This document shows, piece by piece, positions 25,207 to 34,759 of a DNA stretch of 64,000 nucleotides (its first letter is position 1; every line of letters begins with the position of its first letter). A program made the translations under genes and the position numbers. The notes below the pieces were generated by a model. The model did not search any database, was not told the DNA's origin, and was given only the letters and a program-made list of their open reading frames with translations. The DNA is from Acidobacteriota bacterium. Lineage in GTDB: Bacteria; Acidobacteriota; Vicinamibacteria; Vicinamibacterales; UBA2999. The stretch covers positions 1 through 64,000 of the forward strand of contig JAGNJW010000022.1 of NCBI GenBank assembly GCA_018000455.1, in the 5' to 3' direction.

Positions 25207-25863
25207 ATGGCTGAACGCATTGGACTCATGGTGCACGCGGACTCCGGTCCGGGCGTGCTCTTCCAGCTCACGGGCGTCATCGCCCGCTTCAACGGCGACA
25301 TCGCCTCGGTCGAGATCGTCAACGACGGCAACGAAGGGGCGCGCGTCTACTTCGAAGTGGACATCGCGACCGCGTCGGCGCCGCTCGTCGCCGAGATGCA
25401 GGCGCTGCCGATCGTCCGGCAGGTCGAGGCCGTGGGCACGCTGCAGGCCATCTACGGCAAGCGCGTCATCATCATGGGCGGCGGTGCGCAGGTGGGCCAG
25501 GTGGCCATCGGCGCGATCTCGGAAGCCGACCGCCACAACATCCGCGGCGAGCGGATCTCGGTGGATACGATTCCCTTGGTGGGCGAACAGCAGCTCGCCG
25601 ATGCCGTCCGCGCCGTGGCGCGGCTGCCACGAGCCAAGGCGCTCGTGCTGGCCGGGTCGATCATGGGCGGCGAGATCGAGCATGCCGTGCGCGACGTGCG
25701 CGCTCAGGGCCTGCTCGTCGTCAGCCTCAACATGGCAGGCAGTGTGCCCGAGGCCGCCGACCTCGTGGTCACCGATCCCGTGCAGGCCGGCGTGATGACG
25801 GTGATGGCGATTGCCACGACGGCGAAGTTCACCGTCGACCGCCTGCAGCGCCGCGTCTTCTGA
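25207..25863 (+). CDS. ACT-domain protein with C-terminal DUF5612-type domain
   Basis: 218 residues. An ACT domain (about 3-80: IGLMVHADSGPGVLFQLTGVIARFNGDIASVEIV) is followed by a Rossmann-like domain with IIMGGGAQVGQVAIGA, KALVLAGSIMGGEIEHAV and GLLVVSLNMAGSVPEAADL. This two-domain layout resembles the DUF5612 proteins known mainly from archaea. ACT domains bind amino acids and regulate enzymes. No reaction can be assigned. It is followed at 65 bp by a DinB-like gene. Confidence 0.6.
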   Translation: MAERIGLMVHADSGPGVLFQLTGVIARFNGDIASVEIVNDGNEGARVYFEVDIATASAPLVAEMQALPIVRQVEAVGTLQAIYGKRVIIMGGGAQVGQVAIGAISEADRHNIRGERISVDTIPLVGEQQLADAVRAVARLPRAKALVLAGSIMGGEIEHAVRDVRAQGLLVVSLNMAGSVPEAADLVVTDPVQAGVMTVMAIATTAKFTVDRLQRRVF

Positions 25864-25928
25864 CGGCTGATCTATCCTTGGAGGTCTGGCCAGCGCGGCC
25901 AGGCCCCGCCCCACGGAGGAGTTGTTCC

Positions 25929-26429
25929 ATGTCGATTGCCCAGAGCCTGCTGCCCGAGTTCGATCACGAGTTCGCCACCCTCCGCAAGACGCTCGAGCGC
26001 GTGCCCGAGGGCAAGTGGGACTACACCCCCCACGCCAAGTCGATGAACCTGGGACGCCTGGCCGGGCACCTGGCCGAGCTCGCCGGCTGGGTGAACTCCA
26101 CCATCGAAGCCGACGAACTCGACTTCGGCAAGGTGGACTACGTGGCGTTCATCCCGGCGTCCAGGGCCGAACTCGTGGCCAAGCTCGACGCCGTCGTGGG
26201 CACTGCGCGTCCCGTGCTGGCGGCGGCCAGCGACGCCGACATGGTGAAGCCGTGGACGCTGCGCATGAATGAGACCATCTACTTCACCATGCCCAAGGTG
26301 GCCGTGCTCCGCAGCTTCGTGATGAACCACATGATTCACCATCGCGCCCAGCTCGGCGTTTACCTGCGCCTCAACGACATTCCGGTGCCGCAGACCTACG
26401 GCCCGTCGGCCGACGAAGGAAACATGTAG
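25929..26429 (+). CDS. DinB-family protein
   Basis: 166 residues with the four-helix DinB/YfiT fold. It has LLPEFDHEFATLRKTLERVPEGKWDY at the start, the conserved helix-2 His in GRLAGHLAELAGW, and the HMIHHRAQLGVYLRLND motif near the end, which supplies the other two metal-binding histidines. The family contains metal-dependent thiol transferases such as bacillithiol or maleylpyruvate enzymes. The exact substrate is unknown. GGAGGAG precedes the ATG. Just 3 bp separate it from the amino-acid binding protein gene, so it is probably in that operon. Confidence 0.85.
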   Translation: MSIAQSLLPEFDHEFATLRKTLERVPEGKWDYTPHAKSMNLGRLAGHLAELAGWVNSTIEADELDFGKVDYVAFIPASRAELVAKLDAVVGTARPVLAAASDADMVKPWTLRMNETIYFTMPKVAVLRSFVMNHMIHHRAQLGVYLRLNDIPVPQTYGPSADEGNM

Positions 26430-26432
26430 GCA

Positions 26433-27212
26433 ATGGCCACCGCGCCTCGTCTTGCCGCGTGCCTCACCGCGGCGGCTTTGGTGGCCGCCGTGGCCGTGCC
26501 GGCCGCGCGCGCGCAGTCGCGGACGCTGGTGGTCGGCTCGAGCGCCACCTATCCGCCTTTCGCCTACGAGAACCCCCAGAAGCAGATCGTCGGCTTCGAC
26601 GTCGACATCATCCAGGCGATTGCCCGGCGGGGCGGCGTCCAGGTGCGGATCGTGAACACTCCGTTTGTCGGCATCTTCGCCTCGCTCGTCAACGGCGACA
26701 TCGATCTCATCGTGTCGGGAGTCACCATCAACGAGCGGCGCAAGCAGTCCTACGATTTCACCGCGCCCTACTTCGAGGCGCGGCAGCTCATCGCCGTGCC
26801 GGCGGGCAGCGCGGTAAAGGCGTTATCGGACTTGGCCGGAAGGAAAGTGGCGGTCGTCACTGGCAGCACCGCCGACGACATGGCCTCGCGCGCCTTCGGC
26901 AAGACGAGCGCGAACATTCGCCGCTTCGACACGACGCCGCTCATCATCGCGGAGCTCGTGGCCGGCGGCGTCGACGCGGCGATCGGCGACAACGGTGTGA
27001 TCGCCTACCGTGTGCAGGAGCACAAGGGCCTCAAGACCGTCAGCGACTCGTCGCTCCCGAAGGAGTACTTCGGGATCGCCGTGAAGCAGGGGAACGCGGC
27101 CCTGCGCGACACGCTCAACCGCGCCCTGGCGGCAATTGTCGCCGACGGCACCTACGCGAAGATCTACCGCACCTGGTTCAAGGCGGAACCGCCCGTGCTG
27201 CCGTCGCAGTAG
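26433..27212 (+). CDS. Amino-acid ABC transporter, periplasmic binding protein
   Basis: 259 residues: a signal peptide (AACLTAAALVAAVAVPAARA) and a family 3 solute-binding domain with TLVVGSSATYPPFAYENPQK, GFDVDIIQAIARRGG, DIDLIVSGVTINERRKQ and the C-terminal ALAAIVADGTYAKIYRTWF. It binds polar amino acids and delivers them to the permease encoded 18 bp downstream. Part of a three-gene transporter operon. Confidence 0.92.
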   Translation: MATAPRLAACLTAAALVAAVAVPAARAQSRTLVVGSSATYPPFAYENPQKQIVGFDVDIIQAIARRGGVQVRIVNTPFVGIFASLVNGDIDLIVSGVTINERRKQSYDFTAPYFEARQLIAVPAGSAVKALSDLAGRKVAVVTGSTADDMASRAFGKTSANIRRFDTTPLIIAELVAGGVDAAIGDNGVIAYRVQEHKGLKTVSDSSLPKEYFGIAVKQGNAALRDTLNRALAAIVADGTYAKIYRTWFKAEPPVLPSQ

Positions 27213-27230
27213 GCGCGTTCCACGCCGCGC

Positions 27231-28001
27231 ATGAACGAACAGACTCTCTGGTTCGGCTGGTTCCGCGCCGACATCATCCAGGAGTACGAGGCCCTCTTCT
27301 GGAGCGGCCTGAAGATGACGGTTGGCGTGACCGTCGTCTGCATCCTGCAGGGCACGCTGCTCGGGCTGCTCGTCGGCCTCGCGCGACTCGCCGATGCGCG
27401 TCAGCCCCTGGCCAGGGCCGCGTGCCGGTTCCTGCTGCGCTGGCCGGCTACGGTCTACGTCAGCTTCTTTCGCGGCACGCCACTCTTCGTCCAGATCCTG
27501 CTCATGCACTTCGCCGTCGTGCCGCTCGTCCTGAACCCGACGGACGGCTGGCTGATTGCCGGGGATGCCGCCCGCGACCTGCGCCAGAACCACGGCGCCC
27601 TCATCACCGGCATCGTCGCGCTCACGCTCAACTCGGGCGCCTACATCTCGGAGATCTTCCGCGCCGGCATCCAGTCGATCGATCGCGGCCAGATGGAGGC
27701 GGCGCGCTCGCTCGGGCTCTCCTACGCGCAGGCGATGTACCACGTGGTGCTGCCGCAGGCGTTCCGACGCATGCTGCCGCCGCTTGGCAACAACGCCATC
27801 GCGCTGCTCAAGGATTCGTCGCTCGTCTCGGCCGTCGGTCTCGGAGAACTCGCCTATGCCGCCCGCACCGTCGCCGGCGCCTACTCCCGCTATTGGGAGC
27901 CGTATCTCACGATCTCGGTCATGTACTGGATGCTGACGCTCGGCCTCGCGTGGGGCGTCAAGCACCTGGAAGCACGGTATGGACGCGGCGATTCGCATTG
28001 A
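27231..28001 (+). CDS. Polar amino-acid ABC transporter, permease (HisM/GlnP type)
   Basis: 256 residues with about five membrane segments. [16 protein letters not shown] is the characteristic N-proximal motif, and [32 protein letters not shown] is the EAA loop that contacts the ATPase. There is an insertion of about 20 residues ([19 protein letters not shown]) between the second and third helices. It overlaps the ATPase gene by 23 bp. Confidence 0.92.
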   Translation: MNEQTLWFGWFRADIIQEYEALFWSGLKMTVGVTVVCILQGTLLGLLVGLARLADARQPLARAACRFLLRWPATVYVSFFRGTPLFVQILLMHFAVVPLVLNPTDGWLIAGDAARDLRQNHGALITGIVALTLNSGAYISEIFRAGIQSIDRGQMEAARSLGLSYAQAMYHVVLPQAFRRMLPPLGNNAIALLKDSSLVSAVGLGELAYAARTVAGAYSRYWEPYLTISVMYWMLTLGLAWGVKHLEARYGRGDSH

Positions 28002-28710
28002 CGCCCTGAGCAAGCGGTTCGGTCGTCTCGAGGTGCTCACCGACGTCACCTGCGCGGTGGCCGAGGGCGAGGTCGTGTGCATCATCGGCCCGTCGGGGTC
28101 GGGCAAGAGCACGCTACTGCGCTGCATGAACGGTCTCGAAGAGGCCACCTTGGGCCGGGTGCACGTTCACGGCGTCGAGGTGCACGATCACGGCACGAAC
28201 CTCGACGTGGTGCGCCGCGAGATCGGCATGGTATTCCAGCGCTTCAATCTCTTCCCGCACAAGACCGTGGTCGAGAACATCACGCTGGCGCCGGGATTGC
28301 TACGGCGTCTCTCGGCGGCGGAGGCGCGCGACCGCGCCGAGGCGCTGCTCACCAAGGTGGGCGTGCTCGAGAAGCGTGACGCCTACCCGAATCAGCTCTC
28401 GGGCGGTCAACAGCAGCGGGTCGCCATCGCGCGTGCGCTCGCCATGCAGCCGCGCATCATGCTGTTCGACGAGCCCACCTCGTCGCTCGATCCCGAGATG
28501 GTCGGCGAGGTGCTGGCGGTGATGCAGGCGCTGGCCGAGGAGGGCATGACGATGGTGGTCGTCACGCACGAGATGGGCTTTGCCCGCCAGGTCGCCGATC
28601 GCGTGTGGTTCCTCGACGAGGGCCGACTGCTCGAGGAGGGCACGCCGGCCGAGCTCTTCGAGCAGCCGCGCCAGGATCGGACGCGGCAGTTCCTCAGCAA
28701 GGTGCTGTAG
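27979..28710 (+). CDS. Polar amino-acid ABC transporter, ATP-binding protein (GlnQ type)
   Basis: 243 residues. Walker [10 protein letters not shown] at 37-45, Q-loop in [12 protein letters not shown], signature [15 protein letters not shown], Walker [13 protein letters not shown] and the H-loop VVTHEMGFA. The GMVFQ.FNLFPH phrase is typical of the glutamine/histidine uptake group. Translation is coupled to the permease by overlap. Confidence 0.95.
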   Translation: MDAAIRIDALSKRFGRLEVLTDVTCAVAEGEVVCIIGPSGSGKSTLLRCMNGLEEATLGRVHVHGVEVHDHGTNLDVVRREIGMVFQRFNLFPHKTVVENITLAPGLLRRLSAAEARDRAEALLTKVGVLEKRDAYPNQLSGGQQQRVAIARALAMQPRIMLFDEPTSSLDPEMVGEVLAVMQALAEEGMTMVVVTHEMGFARQVADRVWFLDEGRLLEEGTPAELFEQPRQDRTRQFLSKVL

Positions 28711-28947
28711 ACGCCACGCCAGAGACACCATGGCGACGTGCAAGGTGTCTGTCGCGAGCCGAGACGGCGCCGTGATCGTCCGCTGCTGGCGGGGCTGCGG
28801 GGCTTGCGACTCCTGCAGCGCCCGCATCCGTCAGGCATCGAGGTGCTGGTGAGGACCGAATGGCGTCGTGGGAGGCGATCGCGGACGCTCGCGCCGTGCT
28901 CCCCGACTTCGACACGTACGTCGAGTACTTCGAGCAGCGCGACGCGG
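28711..28947. other. Intergenic stretch with weak short frames
   Basis: About 240 bp between convergent genes. One frame gives a 40-residue cysteine-containing peptide (28730-28852), another a 32-residue acidic peptide (28860-28958) with natural-looking composition that overlaps the end of the DUF155 gene. Neither has support beyond composition. Confidence 0.3.
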
Positions 28948-30042
28948 CTATTTCATGATGCCCATGAAGAAGAGCACCAGCTCGAAGACCAGGATGAGCA
29001 CGATCGAGGCTTCGAGGATCTCGCCGCGGGCCATCGTCGTCTGATCGACGGCGAAGCGGTAGATGTCGTCGAGCGTCTTGAGTTTGTCCTTCACCGCGTC
29101 TTTCCAGACGTCCACGCCGAGTCGTGCCGCGGCCAGGCCCAGCAGGCGCGCCGCGTAGACGTCGCCCACGAGCTTGAGGGCGTTCTCGGTGCGGTCGGTC
29201 AGCTCGTTGACATCGATGAACACCCCGTGCAGTTCGCGGGCGGCGGCGTTGTAGCGGCGGCCGATCCACGCTTCGTACCACTTCGGCGCCTGCAGCAGCG
29301 CGTAGATCTTCTGCAACTCGAGATCCAGCCGGTGATCGTAGTAGCGGAACTGCAGGAGCTGCGAGTTGCCGAACTCGAGGATCTCGAGCGCGCCGGTGAG
29401 GCCGGCCTCGTTGTCGTAGACGAAGGCGCCATTCCACGACGGCACGACCAGGTCCGACGCGAAGTACGACAGGCGATGGCGCAGCACGTCGTCGCGTTCC
29501 TGGGCACTCAGTGCCTCGGTCTCCCCGCGCACCAGCCGGGCGATGTCCTCACCGTGCGAGGCCAGCACCTGTGCGGCCGCCGGCGCTCCGTCGATAGACG
29601 TCAGGCCGAACACGAAGTAGTCCTCCGACAGGAAGGTGTCGCGGGCCTCCCGGAGTGCGGGGCGTAGTTGCGCGGCCGCCGCCCGGCACGTCTCCTCGGC
29701 CTTGGCGTCGATGGGCGCACCGCTCATCAGCTCCTGCGACAGTGCGATGAGGTCGGCCCACGTCCCCTCGAACGGTCGCGACAGCGCCAGGGAGACGACC
29801 CCGTAGTCGTAGACCTTGACGCGCCCCGTCCAGCCGTCGATCAGGGGGCCGCCGAGCACGTCGGCATCCACCTGGACGGGCGGCTGCGTGTAGCGTACGT
29901 AGGCCGGCACGGGCGAGCGGGCGGCGAAGCGCGCGCTCTGGCCGGCGCCGCCGAGCAGCGCGCCGACCGCGTCGAGGTCCACCGCCTCGGCCACGTCGTA
30001 GAGGAAGAAGGCGGTGACTCGTCCTGACACTGTCGACGTCAT
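28948..30042 (-). CDS. RMD1/YagE-family (DUF155) membrane-anchored protein
   Basis: 364 residues. The DUF155 core is recognisable by DYGVVSLALSRPFEG near residue 80, the SFASDLVVPSWNGAFVYD-type middle, then EILEFGNSQLLQFRYYDHRLD. The helical C-terminal part ends in a single membrane helix (EASIVLILVFELVLFFMGI) of the tail-anchored type seen in this family. Relatives include yeast RMD1 and mitochondrial RMND1, which support mitochondrial translation; bacterial roles are undefined. It runs divergent from the amidase/metacaspase gene, 118 bp apart. ATG 30042 is chosen over an upstream frame because it starts the conserved domain. Confidence 0.8.
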   Translation of the reverse strand: MTSTVSGRVTAFFLYDVAEAVDLDAVGALLGGAGQSARFAARSPVPAYVRYTQPPVQVDADVLGGPLIDGWTGRVKVYDYGVVSLALSRPFEGTWADLIALSQELMSGAPIDAKAEETCRAAAAQLRPALREARDTFLSEDYFVFGLTSIDGAPAAAQVLASHGEDIARLVRGETEALSAQERDDVLRHRLSYFASDLVVPSWNGAFVYDNEAGLTGALEILEFGNSQLLQFRYYDHRLDLELQKIYALLQAPKWYEAWIGRRYNAAARELHGVFIDVNELTDRTENALKLVGDVYAARLLGLAAARLGVDVWKDAVKDKLKTLDDIYRFAVDQTTMARGEILEASIVLILVFELVLFFMGIMK

Positions 30043-30160
30043 CCGTTCACGATACCGTGGGTGCCCGGCCGGCGGATCGTGGGGGCGAGGCATCCGAAAG
30101 CCTCGCCCGTAGTCCGTCCAACAGGCGAGAGCGCCCGTCCAGCCCGCGCAGGAGAGCCCC

Positions 30161-32971
30161 ATGGTGCCGCCGATTCAGCGTCTCACCCTCGCCCAGTTCG
30201 CCGCCCTGCTGGCGTCTGCCACGCTCACCCGCCGCATCACGTCCGTGCACCTGCACCATACCTGGCGGCCACGGCACAGCGGCTTCCGCGGGCTGCGCAC
30301 GATCGAAGCCATGCGGCGCTATCACCTGGGGCTCGGCTGGAGCGATATCGCGCAGCACCTGACGATCGACCCGGCGGGCGCCTGCTGGACGGGCCGGAAC
30401 TGGAACGCGCCGCCGGCGAGCAACGCCGGCGACAACGGCTCGGCCGCGGCCGGACCGTTCATGATCGAGATGATCGGCGACTTCGACCTCGGGGCCGACG
30501 TGCTCGACGGCGCGCAGCGCGCGGCGGTGGTCGAGGTGATCGCGCGCCTCCTGCGCACCTTCGCGCTCGCACCCGACGGGCTTCACTTTCACCGCGAGCT
30601 GGGATCGCCCAAGACCTGTCCCGGTTCGGGAGTCGACAAGGCGGCCCTGGTGACCGAGATCGCCGCCGCCGTCGCCGCGCTCACCGCCGTCAGCGCGCCG
30701 AAAGCGGCCCGCAGCGTCGGCGCGCGCCGGCGCCGGGCGCCGTTCACCGTCGCCGCCACCCTGGGCTTCGAGGTCACGCGAGAGTGGAGCGGGGAGGTCG
30801 AAGACCGCACCGTCCCAGAGTCGCTTCTGGCGGCCGGCAGCGTCGACGAGCTCGCCACCGTCTCTGGCGCCGGCGCGGTCACGCGCGAGGTGGACGAGTG
30901 GGCGCTCCTGCGCCCGCATGTCATCAACCTGACGCGCGGGCGGCTGTCACAAAGCGGCCGCTTCCGGATGGCGCCCGGTGCCCTGGAGGGCATCATCGAT
31001 GCCTTCCGCGACTACGCCGCCACGGTCGATGAACCGCGCCTGATGCTGCACGCTCACGGCGGGCTGGTCAGCGAGACCGCGGCGCTCGCCTACGCGCAAT
31101 CTGCCACGCCGTGGTGGATGGGTCAGGGCGTGTATCCGGTGTTCTTCGTGTGGGAGACGGGCCTCTTCGAAATCATCCTGCAGCGGCTCGGGCGCCGCGG
31201 CGTCCTCGGCGATGCCCGCGACTGGACCTTCGAACAAATGGCGAGCCTGGCGGCGAGCTGGGCCTGGGCCGATATGAAGGAAAGCGCGCGGCTCGCCTCG
31301 AGCACCGACACCGGCGAAGGGCACCCCGGCGGGGCACATCTCTTCGCCGTGCTGCTCAAGGCGCTCGCCGGCTCGATGCCGGCCGGCAAGCGCCTGGCGC
31401 TTCATCTGGTCGGGCACAGCGTCGGGGCCATCTTCCATTCGCACTTCGTACCCGAACTCGTCTCACAGGGCCTCGGCGCCGAGTCGCTGTCGCTGCTGGC
31501 GCCGGCCGTGCGCAACGACCTGTTCGCGGCTCAGGTCGTGCCGCTGTTCGGGCAGACGCCGGGCGTGGGCGCCATCACGATGTGCACGATGACGGAAGAC
31601 GCCGAACGCGACGACGATCTCATCGAGTTCCTGGGCGCCGCGGTGTACGGCAAGTCGCTGCTGTACCTCGTGTCACGCGGCTTCGAGCCGAAGCGCAAGA
31701 CGCCGATTCTCGGCCTCGAGCAGACACTGCGTGCCGATCCCGTCCTGTGGGCGTTCTTCAATGGCGGCGGCGCCCGGCTCGAGTTGTCGCAGGCACGCGG
31801 CCACACGCCGAACCCGGCGACCGAAGCGCTGCGGCACGGCTGCTTCGACAACGACGCGGCCACGATGCGTACCATCGCGAGCCTGGTCGCCGGAGTCGCG
31901 CCGAGCGAAGACTTCCCGCGCGACGCGGCGTGCGAAAGCGCCGACCAACGCCGCCGGGCGCTCGGCGGCGCATCGCCGCTCGGGCCCACAGGCACTCCGG
32001 CCGACGTCGCCGACGGCACCGACGGCGATACCCGGGCGCCGGGACGCCGTCGTGCGTTGTGTATCGGGATCGACCACTACCCGACAAGCCCGCTGGCCGG
32101 CTGCGTGGCCGACGCCCGTGCCTGGAAATCCGCGCTCGGCCGCCTGGGCTTCACGGTCTCGACCCTGCTCGACCGCGATGCCACGCGCGACCGCATCCTC
32201 GACGCCCTCACGAACCTCGTGACCACCGCCCGGCCCGGCGACGTGCTGGCGTTCCAGTACTCCGGTCACGGCACACAGGTGGCCGATCTCGACGGCGACG
32301 AGCAGGACGGTTTCGACGAAGCTTTCGTGCCGGTCGATTTCGAGACCGGCGCGCTGCTGCTCGACGACGATCTGGCCGACGTCTACCGCCAGCTTCCCCC
32401 CGGCGCCCGGCTCACGCTCTTCATGGACTGCTGCCACTCGGGCACCAACTCGCGCTTCGCGCCGCGCGAGGTCGACACGGCGTCCGCGCGAGTGCGCCGG
32501 CGTTTTCTGCCGCTCAGCCCCTGGCAGGAACAGGCCCATCGGGCATTTCGCAGCCGCCTGCCGGCCGGCGCCACCCGCGCCGGCAGCACGGTCATGTCAG
32601 GTGCCGGCGTCGTGCACCTGGCCGCCTGCCTCGACCACCAGTACGCCTACGAGGTCGACGGCGCGGGCAACTTCACGCGGGTGGCCACCGCCGCCCTGGC
32701 CGACGCCGTGGAGCGCGGCGAGACCAATGAGGCCTTCGCCGAACGGGTGGCGCACGCCGTCGGGGCCCTCGGCAATCCGCAGACGCCGTCGCTCATGCGG
32801 CTGCCGACGGCGCTTCGCAACCAGCCGCTGCTTGGCGGCGGCCACGCGCGGCCGGCCATCGCATCCACCGGCGAGGCGGAAGCGCCCCCCCCTGGGCCAG
32901 CGGCAGACACAGCCAGGGCCGTGGCCTACCATCTGGCCGAAGCACTGCGGTTGCTCGGAGGCCGCTCGTAG
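30161..32971 (+). CDS. Three-domain protein: PGRP/amidase, serine hydrolase, metacaspase
   Basis: 936 residues. Residues 1-190 are a peptidoglycan-recognition/N-acetylmuramoyl-L-alanine amidase fold, with zinc-ligand candidates in VHLHHTW (H33) and HRELGSPKTCPG. Residues about 245-590 form an alpha/beta-hydrolase-like region with LMLHAHGGLVSE and the nucleophile elbow GHSVG (Ser420). Residues about 625-870 form a caspase-fold (C14) domain: RRALCIGIDHYPTSPLAGC, the catalytic His703 in YSGHGTQ and Cys758 in MDCCHSG. There is no signal peptide or membrane segment, so the protein is predicted cytoplasmic unless exported by an unusual route. The stop abuts the start of a zinc-protease gene. Each domain is recognisable from its motifs; the combination and purpose are not familiar to me. 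Confidence 0.85.
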   Translation: MVPPIQRLTLAQFAALLASATLTRRITSVHLHHTWRPRHSGFRGLRTIEAMRRYHLGLGWSDIAQHLTIDPAGACWTGRNWNAPPASNAGDNGSAAAGPFMIEMIGDFDLGADVLDGAQRAAVVEVIARLLRTFALAPDGLHFHRELGSPKTCPGSGVDKAALVTEIAAAVAALTAVSAPKAARSVGARRRRAPFTVAATLGFEVTREWSGEVEDRTVPESLLAAGSVDELATVSGAGAVTREVDEWALLRPHVINLTRGRLSQSGRFRMAPGALEGIIDAFRDYAATVDEPRLMLHAHGGLVSETAALAYAQSATPWWMGQGVYPVFFVWETGLFEIILQRLGRRGVLGDARDWTFEQMASLAASWAWADMKESARLASSTDTGEGHPGGAHLFAVLLKALAGSMPAGKRLALHLVGHSVGAIFHSHFVPELVSQGLGAESLSLLAPAVRNDLFAAQVVPLFGQTPGVGAITMCTMTEDAERDDDLIEFLGAAVYGKSLLYLVSRGFEPKRKTPILGLEQTLRADPVLWAFFNGGGARLELSQARGHTPNPATEALRHGCFDNDAATMRTIASLVAGVAPSEDFPRDAACESADQRRRALGGASPLGPTGTPADVADGTDGDTRAPGRRRALCIGIDHYPTSPLAGCVADARAWKSALGRLGFTVSTLLDRDATRDRILDALTNLVTTARPGDVLAFQYSGHGTQVADLDGDEQDGFDEAFVPVDFETGALLLDDDLADVYRQLPPGARLTLFMDCCHSGTNSRFAPREVDTASARVRRRFLPLSPWQEQAHRAFRSRLPAGATRAGSTVMSGAGVVHLAACLDHQYAYEVDGAGNFTRVATAALADAVERGETNEAFAERVAHAVGALGNPQTPSLMRLPTALRNQPLLGGGHARPAIASTGEAEAPPPGPAADTARAVAYHLAEALRLLGGRS

Positions 32972-34741
32972 ATGGCGGCGCTGCCGCCCTACACGCTCGG
33001 CGACGCCATCACCGCCGTGGCGCCGGCGCGCCCCTACCGGCGCCAGCCCGCCGACCCGGTGCATCGTCCGCTGCGCATCTACACGCAGGATCCGGACGTG
33101 TCGATGCACGACGCGCCCCTCACGATCGCCAAAGTGTCGTACGAGCCGGTCGAGCCCGGGCCCGTTGGGGCGCTCTTCCGCGTGCACGACGAGAACGAGA
33201 CGCGGCGCGAGGTCTACGCGCCGGTCGACCTCGACAGCCCGGACGTGCTGCGCCAGCAGGGCCTGCCGGCATCGACGGCCGACCCGCGCTTTGCCCAGCA
33301 GATGACCTACGCCGTCGCGATGACGGTGTTCGAGTCGTTTGCGCTCGCCCTCGGCCGCACGCCGGAGTTCGCTGCCGGGGCCCAGGGCCGCCTCACCATC
33401 CGGCCGCACTTTCGCGAAGAAGACAACGCCTACTACGATGACGAGGCCGCGCGCCTCGATTTCGGCTACGTCTTTGCCACCTCCGACGCCGGCGGCCGTC
33501 TGCAAAAGGGCGCCGTGGTGTTCACTGCGCTCTCACACGACATCATCGCGCATGAAACGACGCACGCCCTGCTCGACGGGATGCGTCCGCTGTTCCTCAT
33601 GCCGACCAACCCCGACGTGGCGGCCTTCCACGAGGCCTTCGCGGACCTGGTGGCGCTGCTCCTGCGTTTCCGTTACCGCGAGCTGGTTGAGCGCGCGCTA
33701 TCCGACGCCACGCTCGACCTCTCGTCGACGCTGCTCACCCAGGTGGCCCGCCAGTGGGGACGCAGCGCCGGCAGCGGCGGCGCGGCCCTGCGTCGCGTCA
33801 CCCTCGAGGCGGGTGCCCCGGATGCGCCGGTCGACCGCGCCCATCAGTACGACGCCGGCAAGGAAGAGCACGATCTCGGTGCCGTGCTGGTCGCGGCCGT
33901 CTTCGACGCGATGAACCGCGTGTTCGTGCGCAAGACGAAACACGTGCGGCAGCTGGCGGCGACGCCGCATGCGCCGCAGGCCAGCGTCACGGCCTTGCTC
34001 GCCGCCGAGGCACAGAAGCTGGCGGCCGAGTTCCTGAACATCCTCGTGCGCGCCATCGACTACTGTCCGCCGGTGGATGTCACCTTCGGCGAGTATCTGC
34101 GAGCGCTCGTCACGGCCGACGCCGTCACCGTGCCCGACGATCCGTGTGGCTACCGCGAGGCGCTCGTCTATGCGTTCCGGCGCTACGGCATTCGCGTTGA
34201 TGGTGTCGCCGATCTCTCGGAGGAATCGCTGCTCTGGTGTCCGCCGGAGCGTCCGTTGCCGCCAGTTGACGGGCTGGCCTTCGGCCAGATGTCTCACGTG
34301 ATTGAGCCAGGCTGGCCCGTGGATACCGCTGAACGGCGGTGTCGCGCCGACGCGCTCGGCGCCTTCGTGACCAGGGACGACTACCGCGAGTACTTCGGCC
34401 TGGCCACGCCGTCCAGGCGTGACGGCATCGAGCCGCCGGTCATTCAATCGGTGCGTACGCTGCGGCGCCTGACGCCCGATCGCGAACTCGACTTCCACGT
34501 CGTGGCCGAGATCACGCAGCGCCGCACGACCGGCCGCCGGCCGTTCCACGGCGGCGCCACGGTGGTGCTCGACGAAACCGGCACCGTGCGCTACGTGGTC
34601 GGCAAAGGCGTGATGAGCCGGCATCGCCAGGAGCGCACCAGCCGCTTTCTTCGGACGGCCTCGCCCGTCAGCCGCCGCGCGGCGTCCGGCGAAGCGGCCG
34701 GCCGGCGCGACCTGCTGCGGGAGTGGCACCGGAAGCGCTGA
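32972..34741 (+). CDS. Zincin metallopeptidase paired with the metacaspase protein
   Basis: 589 residues beginning at the base after the previous stop (TAGATG). It contains HETTH at 194-198 within SHDIIAHETTHALLDGM and a downstream glutamate in FHEAFADLVALL (E221), the HExxH plus E pattern of gluzincins. Around it are long helical regions (VTALLAAEAQKLAAEFLNIL), and the C-terminal 100 residues are basic. No signal peptide or propeptide is obvious. Coupled translation says it acts with the amidase/hydrolase/metacaspase protein, perhaps as its substrate, activator or co-effector. Peptidase activity is inferred from the motif; the family name is uncertain. Confidence 0.78.
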   Translation: MAALPPYTLGDAITAVAPARPYRRQPADPVHRPLRIYTQDPDVSMHDAPLTIAKVSYEPVEPGPVGALFRVHDENETRREVYAPVDLDSPDVLRQQGLPASTADPRFAQQMTYAVAMTVFESFALALGRTPEFAAGAQGRLTIRPHFREEDNAYYDDEAARLDFGYVFATSDAGGRLQKGAVVFTALSHDIIAHETTHALLDGMRPLFLMPTNPDVAAFHEAFADLVALLLRFRYRELVERALSDATLDLSSTLLTQVARQWGRSAGSGGAALRRVTLEAGAPDAPVDRAHQYDAGKEEHDLGAVLVAAVFDAMNRVFVRKTKHVRQLAATPHAPQASVTALLAAEAQKLAAEFLNILVRAIDYCPPVDVTFGEYLRALVTADAVTVPDDPCGYREALVYAFRRYGIRVDGVADLSEESLLWCPPERPLPPVDGLAFGQMSHVIEPGWPVDTAERRCRADALGAFVTRDDYREYFGLATPSRRDGIEPPVIQSVRTLRRLTPDRELDFHVVAEITQRRTTGRRPFHGGATVVLDETGTVRYVVGKGVMSRHRQERTSRFLRTASPVSRRAASGEAAGRRDLLREWHRKR

Positions 34742-34759
34742 CGAGTTGACGGCTCCGCG

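Noticed and set aside
28860..28958. 32-residue frame starting MASWEAIADARAV
   Set aside because: Natural-looking composition, but no ribosome site, overlaps the end of the DUF155 gene, and upstream frame closes quickly; could be a relic but cannot be supported.
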